Below, in pieces: positions 21,843-32,728 of a stretch of 64,000 nt of DNA (position 1 is its first letter; every line of letters starts with the position of its first letter). The DNA comes from Limnephilus marmoratus. Lineage: Eukaryota; Arthropoda; Insecta; Trichoptera; Limnephilidae. The notes beneath the pieces were generated by a model that had not been told where the DNA came from, did no database searches, and saw only the letters and a list, made by a program, of their open reading frames with translations. Where the stretch lies: contig OU862910.1 of NCBI GenBank assembly GCA_917880885.1, forward strand, positions 12,040,710 through 12,104,709, read 5' to 3'. Both the position numbers and the translations under genes were made by a program.

Positions 21843-23564
21843 CTGGAGATAAAGATCAAAGTAAAATTTAATTCAGAACCTTAGATGGCTGTGTGGAGAT
21901 CATGCAAAACAAAAACATGGCATGGAGGCGTGCCGACTACCGGAGAGCTACGACCAAACTGCACGGACTTTGAAATAGTCGGAGCCAATGAAAGAGATGC
22001 GTTTGGTGCGTAGAAAAAAATAAAGACAGATCACCGCTTTACGCGTTAATGCGTTTCGCAGCAGTATGGGTGAAACAAGATTGTGTAATAAAGAAATCAT
22101 GCAATCCAAAATTAGAGTACTGCGGTGAGTGTCATAATCATTTACTGGACTGGCCTGCCCAGAACAATGAAAGCCGGCATTAAAACTCTATTATTGTGTG
22201 TATTAAATGTTAATTTTTATTACAAAGTTTTATTTTTATTACATTGGCATTTTTAAATAACTTCAAGTTATTATTTTTGTATGCAATAATATTAATTATT
22301 GTTTTCAACAAAAGATTCCTATTTTTGAACAAAGCATAACTTTTTTCACTTTGCCATTCAAAGTTCAATTACAATAGTAGGTAGGTACCTAATAATAACC
22401 ACCCAAAAGAAATATTACTCGGGTGCGTTTATTTTAATGCTATTGAAAATTGGTGAAGAATAAATAAAGATATTTCCTGATTAACAAAGTTTAGGTAACC
22501 ACTCTTTCTGCTAAAAGTACACATTTAGCGTAATTCTTTAATAAATTCCTTTTCAACTGAAGAAATATGTTTGCCGACTACAATAACAGGCTATTAAATG
22601 AAAAATGTTAAGAAATATTGGAATTTTGCCAATTTTTCATGTTTGGTCTTCTTATAATACAGGGATACTTATTTTTCCATTTGAGGCTAATGAGCTGTTT
22701 TATCAAATACATTTTGCGACTTGCGACATTAATTGACGTCTTATCATACTCGTATTATACAGATTATTCCATAATTTATTGGCAGGTGTAATTTCATAAG
22801 TTCGCAATTAATATAACTTAGGAAATATGGAAACTTTGAAATTAATTTCAAACTTTATGAACCTTACCAAAAGACATTTCATATAAGGCAGATGAGTTTT
22901 TGAATGGTTTAAAAATAGCTCGTATGAAAACTTATATCTTTATAAGCAAAGTACGAAAAATACGTGAGGATAAACTACTTGGTAATAAAAATGTTATACT
23001 AAACACAAAAACACTTAAGTGGAAACGCGGGCGTTGTTTTGTCCATATAAACGTGTTTTCCAATTTCTTTTCTGGATTTTGATACTAGTGCATGTAGATT
23101 TTAATATAATAAATGTACCAATCACCTGCATGTCCCAACGTTTTGCTGTTTTGAAAAGTTACTTCTTATAGGAGTTAGATCCTCAAAAAATTCTTAAATT
23201 TGCCTGGTTTGAACGCCATCAACAGTACACAAATTTGAAATTTTATTAAAACAAAAAGAAAACAATTGTATAGACTTAGGGGTGGAAGGATGGAGGGGGG
23301 GGGGGATAACGGCATCAACGTTAGCAACAGTTTTATAAAATACCAATTATTCAAATTTTTCGGCGTTCGCGTATCCTCAATTTTATTTTCACAAATGCAA
23401 CAGGTCATCGATCTTTTCCGTCCATAGAATACAACGGAGTGCATTTTTGCGGGTTCTATTTCTATTTTTATTATTCGATTTTTGCTCAAAAGAAGCACAT
23501 AAATTCAATTACCGCAAATCGAATATTGTCCAAGGGTTTTTTAATAAACGTTTGGTAGTTGGCG
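21843..23564. other. Intron sequence (large last intron), no recognised element
   Basis: AT-rich intron DNA just upstream of the last exon. Only short non-conserved frames are present. Confidence 0.4.
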
Positions 23565-23700
23565 CAGAGCCGCCATCGAAGGTGACCTAACAAAAGAAGT
23601 CTGAAGCGGTCACATCTGGAGATCTCCAAGGTCAGTCAATGTCACCTCTACCGGAGATTAGCTGGTCTCGAAACTGCTCTTTAAAATGTTCATACGTACA
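23565..23700 (-). pseudogene. Tc1/mariner-like transposase fragment
   Basis: The minus strand reads QLISGRGDID-stop-PWRSPD followed by VTASDFF. This matches the DDE-domain block ISRRGDINWPPRGPDITPMD of the element at 37380-38331. It has in-frame stops, and only about 40 codons of similarity remain. Confidence 0.6.
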
Positions 23701-24384
23701 TCAACGCAATTGAACCGTTTTGCAATAAATTTGTCTTTTTACACTGCAACACTTTTGACTGTCAAACATATCCCAGGCTAACAAAGCATATATTCCTCTT
23801 TTATTGGTAGGTATAATAAAACTGAATACACACTCCCTAAATATGAGTTTATACCATTTGAAAGAAATCTGATGTAGACAACGCACACAAGACTTTTGAC
23901 TATCAGCCCCCGTTCGGCCAGTAAATTCTTTATCTGCTCATTAAATAATTGAAAACTCGAAGTTTTGAAAATGTTTGATTAATTTTAGTAGAAGTATGGA
24001 AAAAATTAGCTTATTTCGGGTAAAACGACATGTCCACAACACATTTCGATCGATTTATCTATTCAGTATATGATAAATAATACGTAATTTAAAAAATATA
24101 TACGTATAACACTATACATTGACGGTAAAGAAAGTTAGTTAAACGAAATATGTAAAAGGACTGATTGATAATAATTAGTTTCTGAAATGGTTAGGTACAA
24201 CAATTTCTCGATTTATATATTTTATGATATTATAATTTATTTCTACCTCCACGAAATTATTGGAATTTTTGTAGACGTACCTACTACTTCAGTTTTTCAA
24301 AACAGCAATTTATAATTTCAATATCTTCCGTATTGTTTGAAAATATCTCTTGGGCGAGTCATTTTTAAAGATTTATTTAAACCT

Positions 24385-25165
24385 AGCGAGTTTCCGGCAT
24401 GCGTTGCAATGTCACATTAAATAAAGATTTTTTTTTTACATGAGCTCCACACAGGAGGCCCAGAGGAAAATAATTTCTCTCAGGGCCTATGTCATCTTTG
24501 GGGATGCTGTGTGGAGGGTTTTTTAAAGGAAAGGAAGGAGAGGAGAGTTCTGGGAAGGAAAAGGGTTTAAAGGGTAGGAATCTGGGGTTCAGTGTGTCCA
24601 GGTCATCTGCCCCCAAGGCCTAGACAAACCTCACCCCATGGACCCGGGCACCCCTGCTAAATCACCAAACGTAGCGAACCGCTTGAGGTGACCTGTGGCG
24701 GAGGTGTTGGTTATCCAATAAAGGTTCCCGGGCGGCGGTACCCATTCCCGCCTCCCAAATTGTAGAAATTCCCTCTCCCTGCGTGTTCTTTAGCATTCGT
24801 CCACGTTCCCGTTCCCCCTCCGCCTCCCCTTCCCCTCCGCTATTTCCTTCCCTCCTTGCCGCTAAACTATATGAAATACACCCATATTTGACAACTCGCG
24901 CGACACCTATTGCAAAATTTTACAATAATTTCATAACGCCAGAACTCACCAGTATGTATAAAGAAACCTTTGCGAGCGTGAGTACAACAACTCACCAAAA
25001 TTTCATAGCAATCGGATGAATAATATAGAAAAAAATCTTAACGCCAGAGCTCACTATTCTATATAGAAACCATCCCGGGCACACGCACATCAAATTCTCA
25101 TCGTTACATAGCAATTGGATGAATGGTTTAGGAAACATTCATTTTCATATATTAAGATGGAATTC
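24385..25165 (+). mobile_element. Dispersed repeat family R, copy split by a SINE-like insertion
   Basis: CCGGCATGCGTTGCAATG and ATTAAATAAAGA at 24389-24427 match the head of 4463 and 8577. The sequence then resumes at about 24767 with AATTCCCTCTCCCTGCGTG, CATTCGTCCACGTTCCCGTTC, a C-rich tract, and CAGAACTCACCAGTATG. It ends in TTTTCATATATTAAGAT near 25160. The interruption is a family S copy. Confidence 0.6.
24430..24766 (-). mobile_element. SINE-like repeat (family S) nested in family R copy
   Basis: On plus it begins with a T-run (24429-24437), the reverse complement of a poly-A tail. ACATGAGCTCCACACAGGAG through CTCACCCCATGGACCCGGG follows, to GGCGGCGGTACCCATTCCCG. This is the most complete minus-strand copy. 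Its insertion after AATAAAGA of family R shows that family S moved after this R copy was fixed. Confidence 0.65.
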
Positions 25166-25754
25166 GTACAGGTAGATCAACGTAAGGCGATTGATTAGTC
25201 ATAAAATGACATAAGTCAGACGAAATACAAAACACACTAAACTTGTAAACCCAGAAAATACGATTAAAAAGGGCCCACGTTTGGCAGGCTATTTGTAAAT
25301 TAGTCCACTAGCAATAAATTTCTAGAGCATTTTAATTCAATCTGCTTCTACAGGCAACTAGTTTCAATTTAAACTTTAATATAAAGGCTCCAGAGAAGGT
25401 TTCCTGAAATGACCGCCCGGGAAACAGGAAACTGAAAAGCTAATGAACGTCTAAACCACAACTGACATTGCAGCCAATTCATTCGGTTGTCACAATTGGG
25501 CCAAAGGGTTGAGTTTCAATTCTAAACAGGAAATTTCCACCGTTAGTTAGTTGAAACATGCATCATAAAAAAAAGTTTTCTTACTATTATAATACACCTA
25601 TATTTTCAATTGTCTTTTATCTAAACCTTTTTTTGGGGGTTTGAACTTTCCTCGTGATCGGAATCAACGGCGCTATTTTCTAATGTCTTTCAAATTATTA
25701 TGTTTTTGATTTGAATGAGGTTTGAACCTTCCTACCCAGTGTTTAATTTATATG

Positions 25755-26440
25755 AGACTAGCTGCCCCGACGAACTTCGAACCGCCTCAGAATCAATAAT
25801 TGTTGTGTTAGCTGTATTAAATGCAGTTTTTTTATTAAGTTAAAAATTACACAATGAAGGAATTATCGATGCTCAACTGTCCGTGTTTGTTTGTGTCAGT
25901 ATCAGAGATGGCGTTATGAACGTATTTATATCATTTAATTTTCCATTTACTTATGGGAATTGCATTTCATTTTATTTATACGCATGGGGGAGATTTATTA
26001 CTATTATTGAATTATTCCTTTGGAGGGGTGCAGACATACGTTGACCGTTAGTCTCATTTTCGACTATTGATATTTAGTGTGTAAGAAAGAGGGACAGCAT
26101 TATTTTTTTAAGAACAAAAGCAAAACAATCAGCGCATTGAATTTGACGTTTTTGAATTTTGGAAATTCACTCACTACTCAATATTATATTTATCACAATA
26201 TTGCTGCAGCTCTTTCAAAAGATGAGAATTAGTTCCATACAAAATGTATGAGGAAAAGAATTTTCATTATAATTTTTTTTTCGTGAATTTTTCAATGTTT
26301 TAATAGCTATTCTGCTATTCGGGGCGGATAAATCCAAAAATCAAAGATCGTAAAAATCGGTCCAGCCGTTCTTGAGTTATGAATGGTGTAACTAACCCGA
26401 CTTTCTTTTATATATTAAGATTCCGAAAAATGCTTGCGTG
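25755..26440 (+). mobile_element. Dispersed repeat (CTAGCTGCCCCGACGAAC family)
   Basis: Starts GACTAGCTGCCCCGACGAAC. It ends ATCGGTCCAGCCGTTCTTGA, then TTATGAATGG, and TTTTATATATTAAGA. The interior (25980-26270) shares TGGAG..GTGCAGACA, TTTTCGACT.TTG.TATTTAGT and GCTGCAG with the long-TIR element at 59457-60078. Related heads are at 43581 (CTAGCTGACCCGGCAAACGT) and 63862. Such heads are widespread in insect genomes. I cannot assign a class. Confidence 0.55.
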
Positions 26441-26508
26441 TTTGCGTGATTTTCACCAAAAGTTGATAAAATGATTCCTTAGTTTCAGCTCGATCGCATG
26501 TCGGAAAT

Positions 26509-26512
26509 TGAG
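26509..26512. other. Target-site duplication of Gypsy element (TGAG, left)
   Basis: TGAG immediately before the 5' LTR, repeated at 35860-35863 after the 3' LTR. A 4-bp duplication is usual for Gypsy-class integration. Confidence 0.9.
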
Positions 26513-27213
26513 TGTTACGTTACGGAATTGTTTCCCGTGCGAGCTAATAGCGAATTGACCCCTTGCACAGGCCCTCCGCCCCCTCTCCCCGCACCGCGCG
26601 GCGCCCGTGCCAAGCGCCGAGCGGCTCCCCGCGCCCATTCCTTCGCCGGCCTTCGGCAGAATAACTGTGTTCCCCGTGATTCGCGCTAGGCGCTCTCCGT
26701 AAACGCTCACGATGTTTTACTTTAATTGTGTATTGTGCTTAAAGAGGCTTACGCCTACCCAGAATCCTGTCTGCCGACCGCCTATCTCCTGCTTGTGAGT
26801 ACCAATGAACCTTGCTACCCCTCTGTGTGCTAAGAACTGACATTTAAATTCACTAAACACGTGTAGAGAGAGTTGAGAGAAGCTTCCCCCGTTATGATAG
26901 AATTAATTAGAGATAGCCAAATACTCATGTGTGTAGTGCCGATGCTGGCCTTTTGTAGAACCCTGTTCACCTTTAATTGAATAAAACCCTTTTTCGTGCA
27001 TAACAACTGTGTTCTGATTGAGGAAGGAGACCTGGAGATTTTGAGGAAAGGAAGGGGAGTAGGAATTAACAAGCGAACCACAGACACTCGCCCTGGGTTT
27101 AAGAGGGACCTTGCTCGCGCCGGCTGTGCAGAGCTAGCCGCCGGCTTGTTTATTGCATGTCCTTTCCAGGTTTTAGGGTTTAGCGTTGGCCGCAAGTAGC
27201 GCCAATGCTAGCA
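26513..27213 (+). repeat. 5' LTR (701 bp)
   Basis: TGTTACGTTACGG...GCTAGCA. The GC-rich first third (26570-26700) contrasts with the AT-rich rest. AATAAAA at about 26981-26987 is the likely polyadenylation signal. Short frames inside the LTR recur in both LTRs and are not genes. Confidence 0.96.
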
Positions 27214-27232
27214 CTGGGCCCAACGTGGTGCT
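27214..27232 (+). promoter_or_regulatory. Primer-binding-site region
   Basis: One base after the LTR comes TGGGCCCAACGTGGTGC, starting with the TGG expected to pair with a tRNA CCA end. The identity of the tRNA was not determined. Confidence 0.6.
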
Positions 27233-27621
27233 TTTTTTTGCGTTTTAATGCTAGCACTGTCGCCCGACGTGTGGCATTTTTTTTCCTCCCTCTTCACGGT
27301 CCCACAGTCTCGTTCTTCAATCAACAATTGTTTAAACTTTATAATGTATAATGTTTTGTCTTGTTACTCCCAATTTGTCTAGCATTTCCATCAAGAACCC
27401 CGGCGCGATTGTAACTTCGAATTGCAATTTAAATTATCACGGGCACGATTCCTTCATTTTCGAGTCGTCACTCGACAAAACATTATCACCGGTATTCCTA
27501 CGTAAAGTGCTCAACCAAGAAAGTTGCCGTCGTGAATAATATAGTGTTTACAAGTGTCGACCGACTAAATTTGCTAGTTTCAAATACAAGATTAATAGTG
27601 GAAATGTACACAAATATTTAA

Positions 27622-27906
27622 AACAAAGTTATTCAACAATTAAAATCCTGCTCTTTTTGCCACAAGGTTGGTCACTCCCAAGCCTCCTGCTTCAAGCAAG
27701 CTAAACTTTTATCTTCAAGAGACCCCCATTCTAACAAAAGACGATCCGTTGATCGTTCTCCAAGAAGAGACGAAGGGAGGAAGTTTGGTAAAAGACCACG
27801 CCAAGACAATACTGAGACACCCATCCCGGACCTCAGATTCATCAAACCCCCTACAGACTTCTCCAGACCCCCGCCCAATTGGACAGCCAAGAGGACAAAA
27901 AACTAG
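27622..27906 (+). pseudogene. Gypsy Gag remnant: nucleocapsid CCHC knuckle only
   Basis: Open from 27622 to TAG at 27904-27906. It contains CSFCHKVGHSQASC (C-x2-C-x4-H-x4-C) at 27649-27690, then a basic tail (KRRSVDRSPRRD, KFGKRPRQD). The matrix/capsid portion, usually several hundred residues, is missing. Only about 410 bp of stop-containing leader separates this frame from the 5' LTR. The Gag end overlaps pol in the -1 frame. Gag loss would prevent particle assembly by this copy. Confidence 0.75.
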
Positions 27907-30900
27907 AACCCAACCACCCGGGCCATCCTCCCCATAGGCCGAAGGAATGGTCGGAATGGTTGGAACACGTCAAATTCTTCAAACAGGCCTTACCCCTCTC
28001 TACAGTTTGCTGCAAACAGGCAATAGACGGTAGACCCTTCGCGCATTTTTCTATAAACAATGTGGTTTTTTCTGGTCTCCTCGACAGCGGCGCGTCTGTC
28101 AGCTGTCTGGGCGACAACGCTCACACCTTATTCACAAACTGTGGTTTTAAAATGGAAGAACATTCCTCACATGTCACCACGGCAGACAACGCTTCACAAC
28201 GTGTCATTGGTTCTCTCACCCTGCCGATCAATTGCGACACAAAAACAGTTCGGATCAAATTTCTGGTTGTACCTACAATCTCACAAAAATTTATCCTGGG
28301 AGTGGACTTTTGGATGGCTTTCAAAATTGCTCCACAGTTGTTTAACAACCCCTCCGTCCCTCCCCAAGTGAACGAAATCCGTACAGTAATACCGTACGAA
28401 AATTTGAACCCCCTACAAACAAATCAGTTGGATCAGATGATCAACAAGTTTGAATCAATCTCCTTCGAAAGGTGCGGTTTAGGCTTAACCAACTTAGTAG
28501 AACACCACATAAAAACAACAGGCCCCCCAATCAAACAAAGGTATTATAACCTCGCTCCACAAAAATTAAAAATTCTAGAAAAAGAATTGGACGATATGTT
28601 AAGAATGGGAGTGGTGGTACCCAGCCGCAGTGCATGGACCAACCCCACCTTAATAGTTTCAAAGAAAGACGGCTCGGCCCGTTTCTGCCTCGATAGCAGA
28701 CGCCTCAACGCATGTACAGTGTCAGACGCCTACCCCCTCCCCTTGGTCAACTCCATCCTCGACAGACTTCGAAACGCTAAATACATCTCATCTATAGATT
28801 TGAGCAAAGCTTTCTGGCAAATACCCTTGGATCCCAGCTCCTGCGAAAAAACTGCCTTCGTAGTGCCTGGCAGGGGTATGTTTCACTTTAAAAGGCTACC
28901 CTTCGGTTTAAAAAACAGCCCAGCGGAGCTACAAAGGCTCATGGATAAATTGTTTGGCCCAGAGTTCGATAACAACTTATTTTGCTACCTGGATGACTTG
29001 ATCATCATCAGCGATACTTTTGAAAAACATATGCTCATACTAGAAAAGGTTTTTCAACAACTCAAACAAGCCGGTTTGACTATCAACCTAAAGAAATCGG
29101 AATTCTGCAAACATCGCCTACGATACTTGGGCTTCATATTAGATGAAGAAGGCCTAAGAACCGACCCCGCAAAAGTTGCGGCTATGACAAATTTTCCCCG
29201 GCCCACGAATGCAAAAGAGGTAAAAGCTTTCCTCGGACTCACCGGTTATTACCGAAGATTCATTAAAAATTTCTCAACACTCGCGGCGCCGCTCAACAAA
29301 ATCACGGGCGTCCGTAAAGGTACCAGTAACTTTGCCTGGTCCGCAGAGACCGAGTCAGCATTCAACTCCCTGAAGGAAGCCCTTCAATCAGCCCCGGTAC
29401 TGAATTGTCCTGACTTCAACCTCCCCTTTACGATCCACTCGGACGCATCAAACGTCGGAATCGGAGGAGTCCTCACTCAGAATTTTACGGACGGCGAACA
29501 CCCCGTGGCATATTTCTCTCGCACCCTAAACAAGCACGAAAAAAACTACGGAATCACCGAGAGAGAATTATTAGCAGTCATGGAATCCATTCAACATTTC
29601 CGCGGATACATTGAGGGCAGTAAGTTTACCGTGATTACAGACCATAGCAGCCTAAAGTGGCTGATCTCGCTAGACAATCCCTCTGGAAGATTGGCTCGCT
29701 GGTCGTCCCGCCTATCCCAATATACCTTCGACGTCATCCACCGTAAAGGTGCAGATAATATCGTCCCGGATGCCCTTTCTAGAATCGAGATTGCAATACT
29801 AAATGCCGAATTATCCAATTCTAGTCTCCCCACAAAAGATTTATGGTATCAAAAAATCTTCCAAGGATGCAGTAACAACCCACAAAAGTTTCCGAATTTT
29901 ACAATTAAAAACGGACAATTATACCGCAACTGTAAGCCACCACTGTCAATCTTAGAGGATTATGCCTGGAAAATGGTAGTCCCTCTCGAAAATAGAGAAC
30001 AGGTTATTATCAATAACCACAGTGCCGTAGATTCCATACACCCTGGAACCTTTAAAACATATAAAAAAATATCTCAAAGATATTATTGGCCTGGTCTATT
30101 CAAACAAGTTCGTTCATACATCTCCAAATGCGACATCTGTAAGGCATACAAACACAGTACGGCACCACCGTCTGGTCTAATGGGCAACCCCAAACGTGCC
30201 GATAGACCACTTCAATCCTTCTCAATGGACCTCATCGGACCTTTCCCTAGAAGCTACGCCGGTTACATGCATATACTCAGTGTGGTGGATGTCTTTTCCA
30301 AATATTGCTGGTTGTTTCCTCTGAAAAGGGCGACCGCAGCAGCAATAACCAATCTATTAGAAAAGCATATTTTCATACCCTACGGTATTCCTCGTACTAT
30401 AATATGCGACAATGGCAAACAATTTATAGCTCTAGAATTTAAAGAGTTTTTGTCTAAATATGGTATAAAGGATGTATTCTACAATACCCTTTACACCCCA
30501 CAGAACAACACCGTCGAACGATACAACCAGACCATAAACACGGCTCTGGCAATTCTGGTTGGCAAGGACCAACGTACATGGTGCAAAAAATTAGACAAAA
30601 TACAAGCAGCCATGAACAACACGGTGAACCTCGCTACAGGCTATACACCATTTTTTCTCAAACACGGCATGGAGCAAGTAGTTCACGGTTCATTACACCC
30701 TGACATTTGCCTTCCACCCACCCCTTCCTCCACAGCAGACCCCGCAGCAAATTACGCCCACCGCTTGGAGGAACTCTCCGCTATCTATAGTGAAGTAACA
30801 GACGCTCTACTATTGGCCCACCAAAAGAGCGCCGACAGGTATAACCTTCGCAGAAAGCACGTCACGTTCAAGGAAGAAGACATCGTTTGGAGAAGAAACA

Positions 30901-30986
30901 ACACTTTGTCGCAAGGTGCGTACTTGTTCGTACGGCAGAGAAGTACTTACTGTACTTCTCTGCCAAATTGGCACCTCGCTTTGTAA
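27816..30986 (+). CDS. Gypsy Pol: protease, reverse transcriptase, RNase H, integrase
   Basis: Open from 27816 with no upstream ATG needed, since expression is predicted by -1 frameshift at 27897-27903. Domains: aspartic protease with GLLDSGASVSC (about 28075-28110). RT with ARFCLDSRRLN, SSIDLSKAFWQIPL, LPFGLKNSPAE and catalytic CYLDDLIII (about 28981-29010). RNase H with IHSDASNVGIGG, ERELLAV and ITDHSSLKWL. Integrase with a zinc HHCC (HP...SKCDICKAY) and DDE residues in SMDLIGPF, ICDNGKQF and NNTVERYN. The frame ends prematurely after VWRRNNTLSQGAYLF because of an insertion-like palindrome at 30934-30964, losing the integrase C-terminal domain. Confidence 0.93.
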   Translation, partial: DTHPGPQIHQTPYRLLQTPAQLDSQEDKKLEPNHPGHPPHRPKEWSEWLEHVKFFKQALPLSTVCCKQAIDGRPFAHFSINNVVFSGLLDSGASVSCLGDNAHTLFTNCGFKMEEHSSHVTTADNASQRVIGSLTLPINCDTKTVRIKFLVVPTISQKFILGVDFWMAFKIAPQLFNNPSVPPQVNEIRTVIPYENLNPLQTNQLDQMINKFESISFERCGLGLTNLVEHHIKTTGPPIKQRYYNLAPQKLKILEKELDDMLRMGVVVPSRSAWTNPTLIVSKKDGSARFCLDSRRLNACTVSDAYPLPLVNSILDRLRNAKYISSIDLSKAFWQIPLDPSSCEKTAFVVPGRGMFHFKRLPFGLKNSPAELQRLMDKLFGPEFDNNLFCYLDDLIIISDTFEKHMLILEKVFQQLKQAGLTINLKKSEFCKHRLRYLGFILDEEGLRTDPAKVAAMTNFPRPTNAKEVKAFLGLTGYYRRFIKNFSTLAAPLNKITGVRKGTSNFAWSAETESAFNSLKEALQSAPVLNCPDFNLPFTIHSDASNVGIGGVLTQNFTDGEHPVAYFSRTLNKHEKNYGITERELLAVMESIQHFRGYIEGSKFTVITDHSSLKWLISLDNPSGRLARWSSRLSQYTFDVIHRKGADNIVPDALSRIEIAILNAELSNSSLPTKDLWYQKIFQGCSNNPQKFPNFTIKNGQLYRNCKPPLSILEDYAWKMVVPLENREQVIINNHSAVDSIHPGTFKTYKKISQRYYWPGLFKQVRSYISKCDICKAYKHSTAPPSGLMGNPKRADRPLQSFSMDLIGPFPRSYAGYMHILSVVDVFSKYCWLFPLKRATAAAITNLLEKHIFIPYGIPRTIICDNGKQFIALEFKEFLSKYGIKDVFYNTLYTPQNNTVERYNQTINTALAILVGKDQRTWCKKLDKIQAAMNNTVNLATGYTPFFLKHGMEQVVHGSLHPDICLPPTPSSTADPAANYAHRLEELSAIYSEVTDALLLAHQKSADRYNLRRKHVTFKEEDIVWRRNNTLSQGAYLFVRQRSTYCTSLPNWHLAL
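27897..27903 (+). promoter_or_regulatory. -1 ribosomal frameshift slippery heptamer A AAA AAC
   Basis: In the Gag frame the codons are ACA AAA AAC TAG, so the heptamer A_AAA_AAC is in the exact X_XXY_YYZ register directly before the stop. Slipping back one base enters the pol frame (KKLEPNHPG). A GC-rich downstream stretch (CCCGGGCC, about 27918-27925) could form the stimulatory structure. Confidence 0.75.
30934..30964 (+). repeat. Perfect 13-bp palindrome at the pol frame break
   Basis: GGCAGAGAAGTAC (30934-30946), loop TTACT, GTACTTCTCTGCC (30952-30964). The right arm is the native coding text for the YFSA part of the integrase tail. The left arm is its inverted copy and shifts the frame. 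This is typical of a template-switch (quasipalindrome) mutation. Confidence 0.85.
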
Positions 30987-31243
30987 AAACGAAAGTTCTA
31001 AAAAAGATCTCAGACCTTGTTTATCGATTGTCTGACATCTCTGGTAAACACATCGGAAATTACCATGTGAAAGACATTGTAAAAATTGGGAATACGGAAT
31101 CAGTAAATTCCATCACATCAAGTTCTCAGGCGTTATCAAATTGGCAAAACATGCATCTTGTTAACCCTGATCATCATTACGCCCCTGACCTCTCTTGGCC
31201 AGTCGTCAATGAGTGCGATGCGGTCTCTTTAAAAGTCTTATAA
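30953..31243 (+). pseudogene. Gypsy integrase C-terminal domain, out of frame
   Basis: The frame reads YFSAKLAPRFVKTKVLKKIS and continues LVYRLSD...HVKDIVKI. This is the beta-barrel tail of Gypsy integrases that follows the V..R...LS region, and it terminates at 31243. It is separated from the pol frame only by the palindrome at 30934-30964. Confidence 0.8.
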
Positions 31244-32339
31244 TTCTTGTCATAAGTGACGTGAGTTACTTGTAAATATTAAATGTAAATAATCACCCAT
31301 ATGGGCATTCGTAAGGTAATCCTTACACCCGAAGGCACATTAATGTCAACGGTAGCCTAACTCCTGTACATTCTTTTTCTTTTTGCATAATTTTATATGT
31401 TCTTGTACATCCTGCGTGCCTTGCCTGCTGTACCACAAGAGCACCTCTTGGGGCACCGTTTTCATACTTGTATGCATCCTCTTCCTGAAATTGATCACTT
31501 CGGGAAAGGGCCTCCTTTTCCTCCTACCATCAACGGTTCCGGAAAACTCCTGCTCCAAGACGTCGCTTTCCTTTTTACAATTCTTGCAGCATCCGCGCGT
31601 TTTTTTTCTCACCTCATCGCCTCATCTTGTCATATCACCTTTTTTTTTAATTGTTTTGTGTCGGGTTTTTGTCGTACCAGTACGTCCCTACCCTAATGTT
31701 GTAAATATAAAATCATAAGTGCAAGTCTGTATAATAACCATTGGTGTCAGACCATTGCCGCAGCTCACTACTATGGTCACAGCACCATATTGTAAGAATG
31801 TCGCGACGATTTCCGTTATAATAGGAAATCCTCCCGTTTTTTCTTTTTTTTTTTCCTCTTCACCCCATCCTAACACATTCATAGTAATGTTGTATATTGG
31901 GGATCGTTTCGAATACACCAAATGTACACACCTATCAGGTCACATTCGCTGGATTCGAAACAATTCAAGGGCAACCTTGTTGCTACTTGTGGTTTTTCTT
32001 CTTTTTCCAAAAATTAGAATGGCGCTCAACCCAATTGCTCTATTTTTTTCCAGAATCGTATTTTGTCGGATTCTGAGAAAAATATTTGTTATAAAAGTGG
32101 CAATACGTTTCGTCCCTTCATTAACATTGTTCCTTGTACATATACAACTTCATTATGAGGTACATATTTTATCATGACAAGTTTCTTTTGTCCTTATTGT
32201 ACCATTATTCTTGTTTGAAGTTTAAAATCTTGGCCAGATCTTCAATAAAATTTGTGTTTATCGCCTTTTGGCAAGTCTTGTAACGTATGCTAATATGAAA
32301 TTATTAAGCTACAGCAGTGCCGTATTAATTACATCATTG

Positions 32340-32728
32340 CAAACCGCCGTCTGTATTGAATGGGGACCCACATTTTCGAACGTAATTGGGCTACTGTCTT
32401 TCAATACTGGGCAAATTTGTTGTAAATCGTTCATTCCTGTCACGTGAGACGTGAAAACGTGACAATATCTACCATCATAGGAGAGATCCTCAAAACATCC
32501 GCCATGATACGAGAAGCTCGTTATAATTACTTTATACTCATAACTAAATGTTACTAAGTTGGTCGTGTGTCCTTTGGCATGAGAACCGCTTAACCCGCCG
32601 TCTGTATTGAATGGGGACCCACATTTTCGAACGTAATTGGGCTACTGTCTTTCAATACTGGGCAAAATTTGTTGTAAATCGTTCATTCCTGTACATGAGA
32701 CGTGAAGACGTTACAATACTCACCATGA
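32340..32728 (+). repeat. Direct repeat of ~128 bp inside Gypsy 3' region
   Basis: ACCGCCGTCTGTATTGAATG...TTCATTCCTGT at 32340-32470 recurs at 32597-32728 with few changes (GCAAATTTGTT vs GCAAAATTTGTT). Offset about 258 bp. Confidence 0.85.

Noticed and set aside
26498..27199. Short GC-rich frames (63-121 codons) in the LTR
   Set aside because: They repeat identically in both LTRs (26498-27199 and 35141-35845) and overlap on opposite strands. They have no domain.
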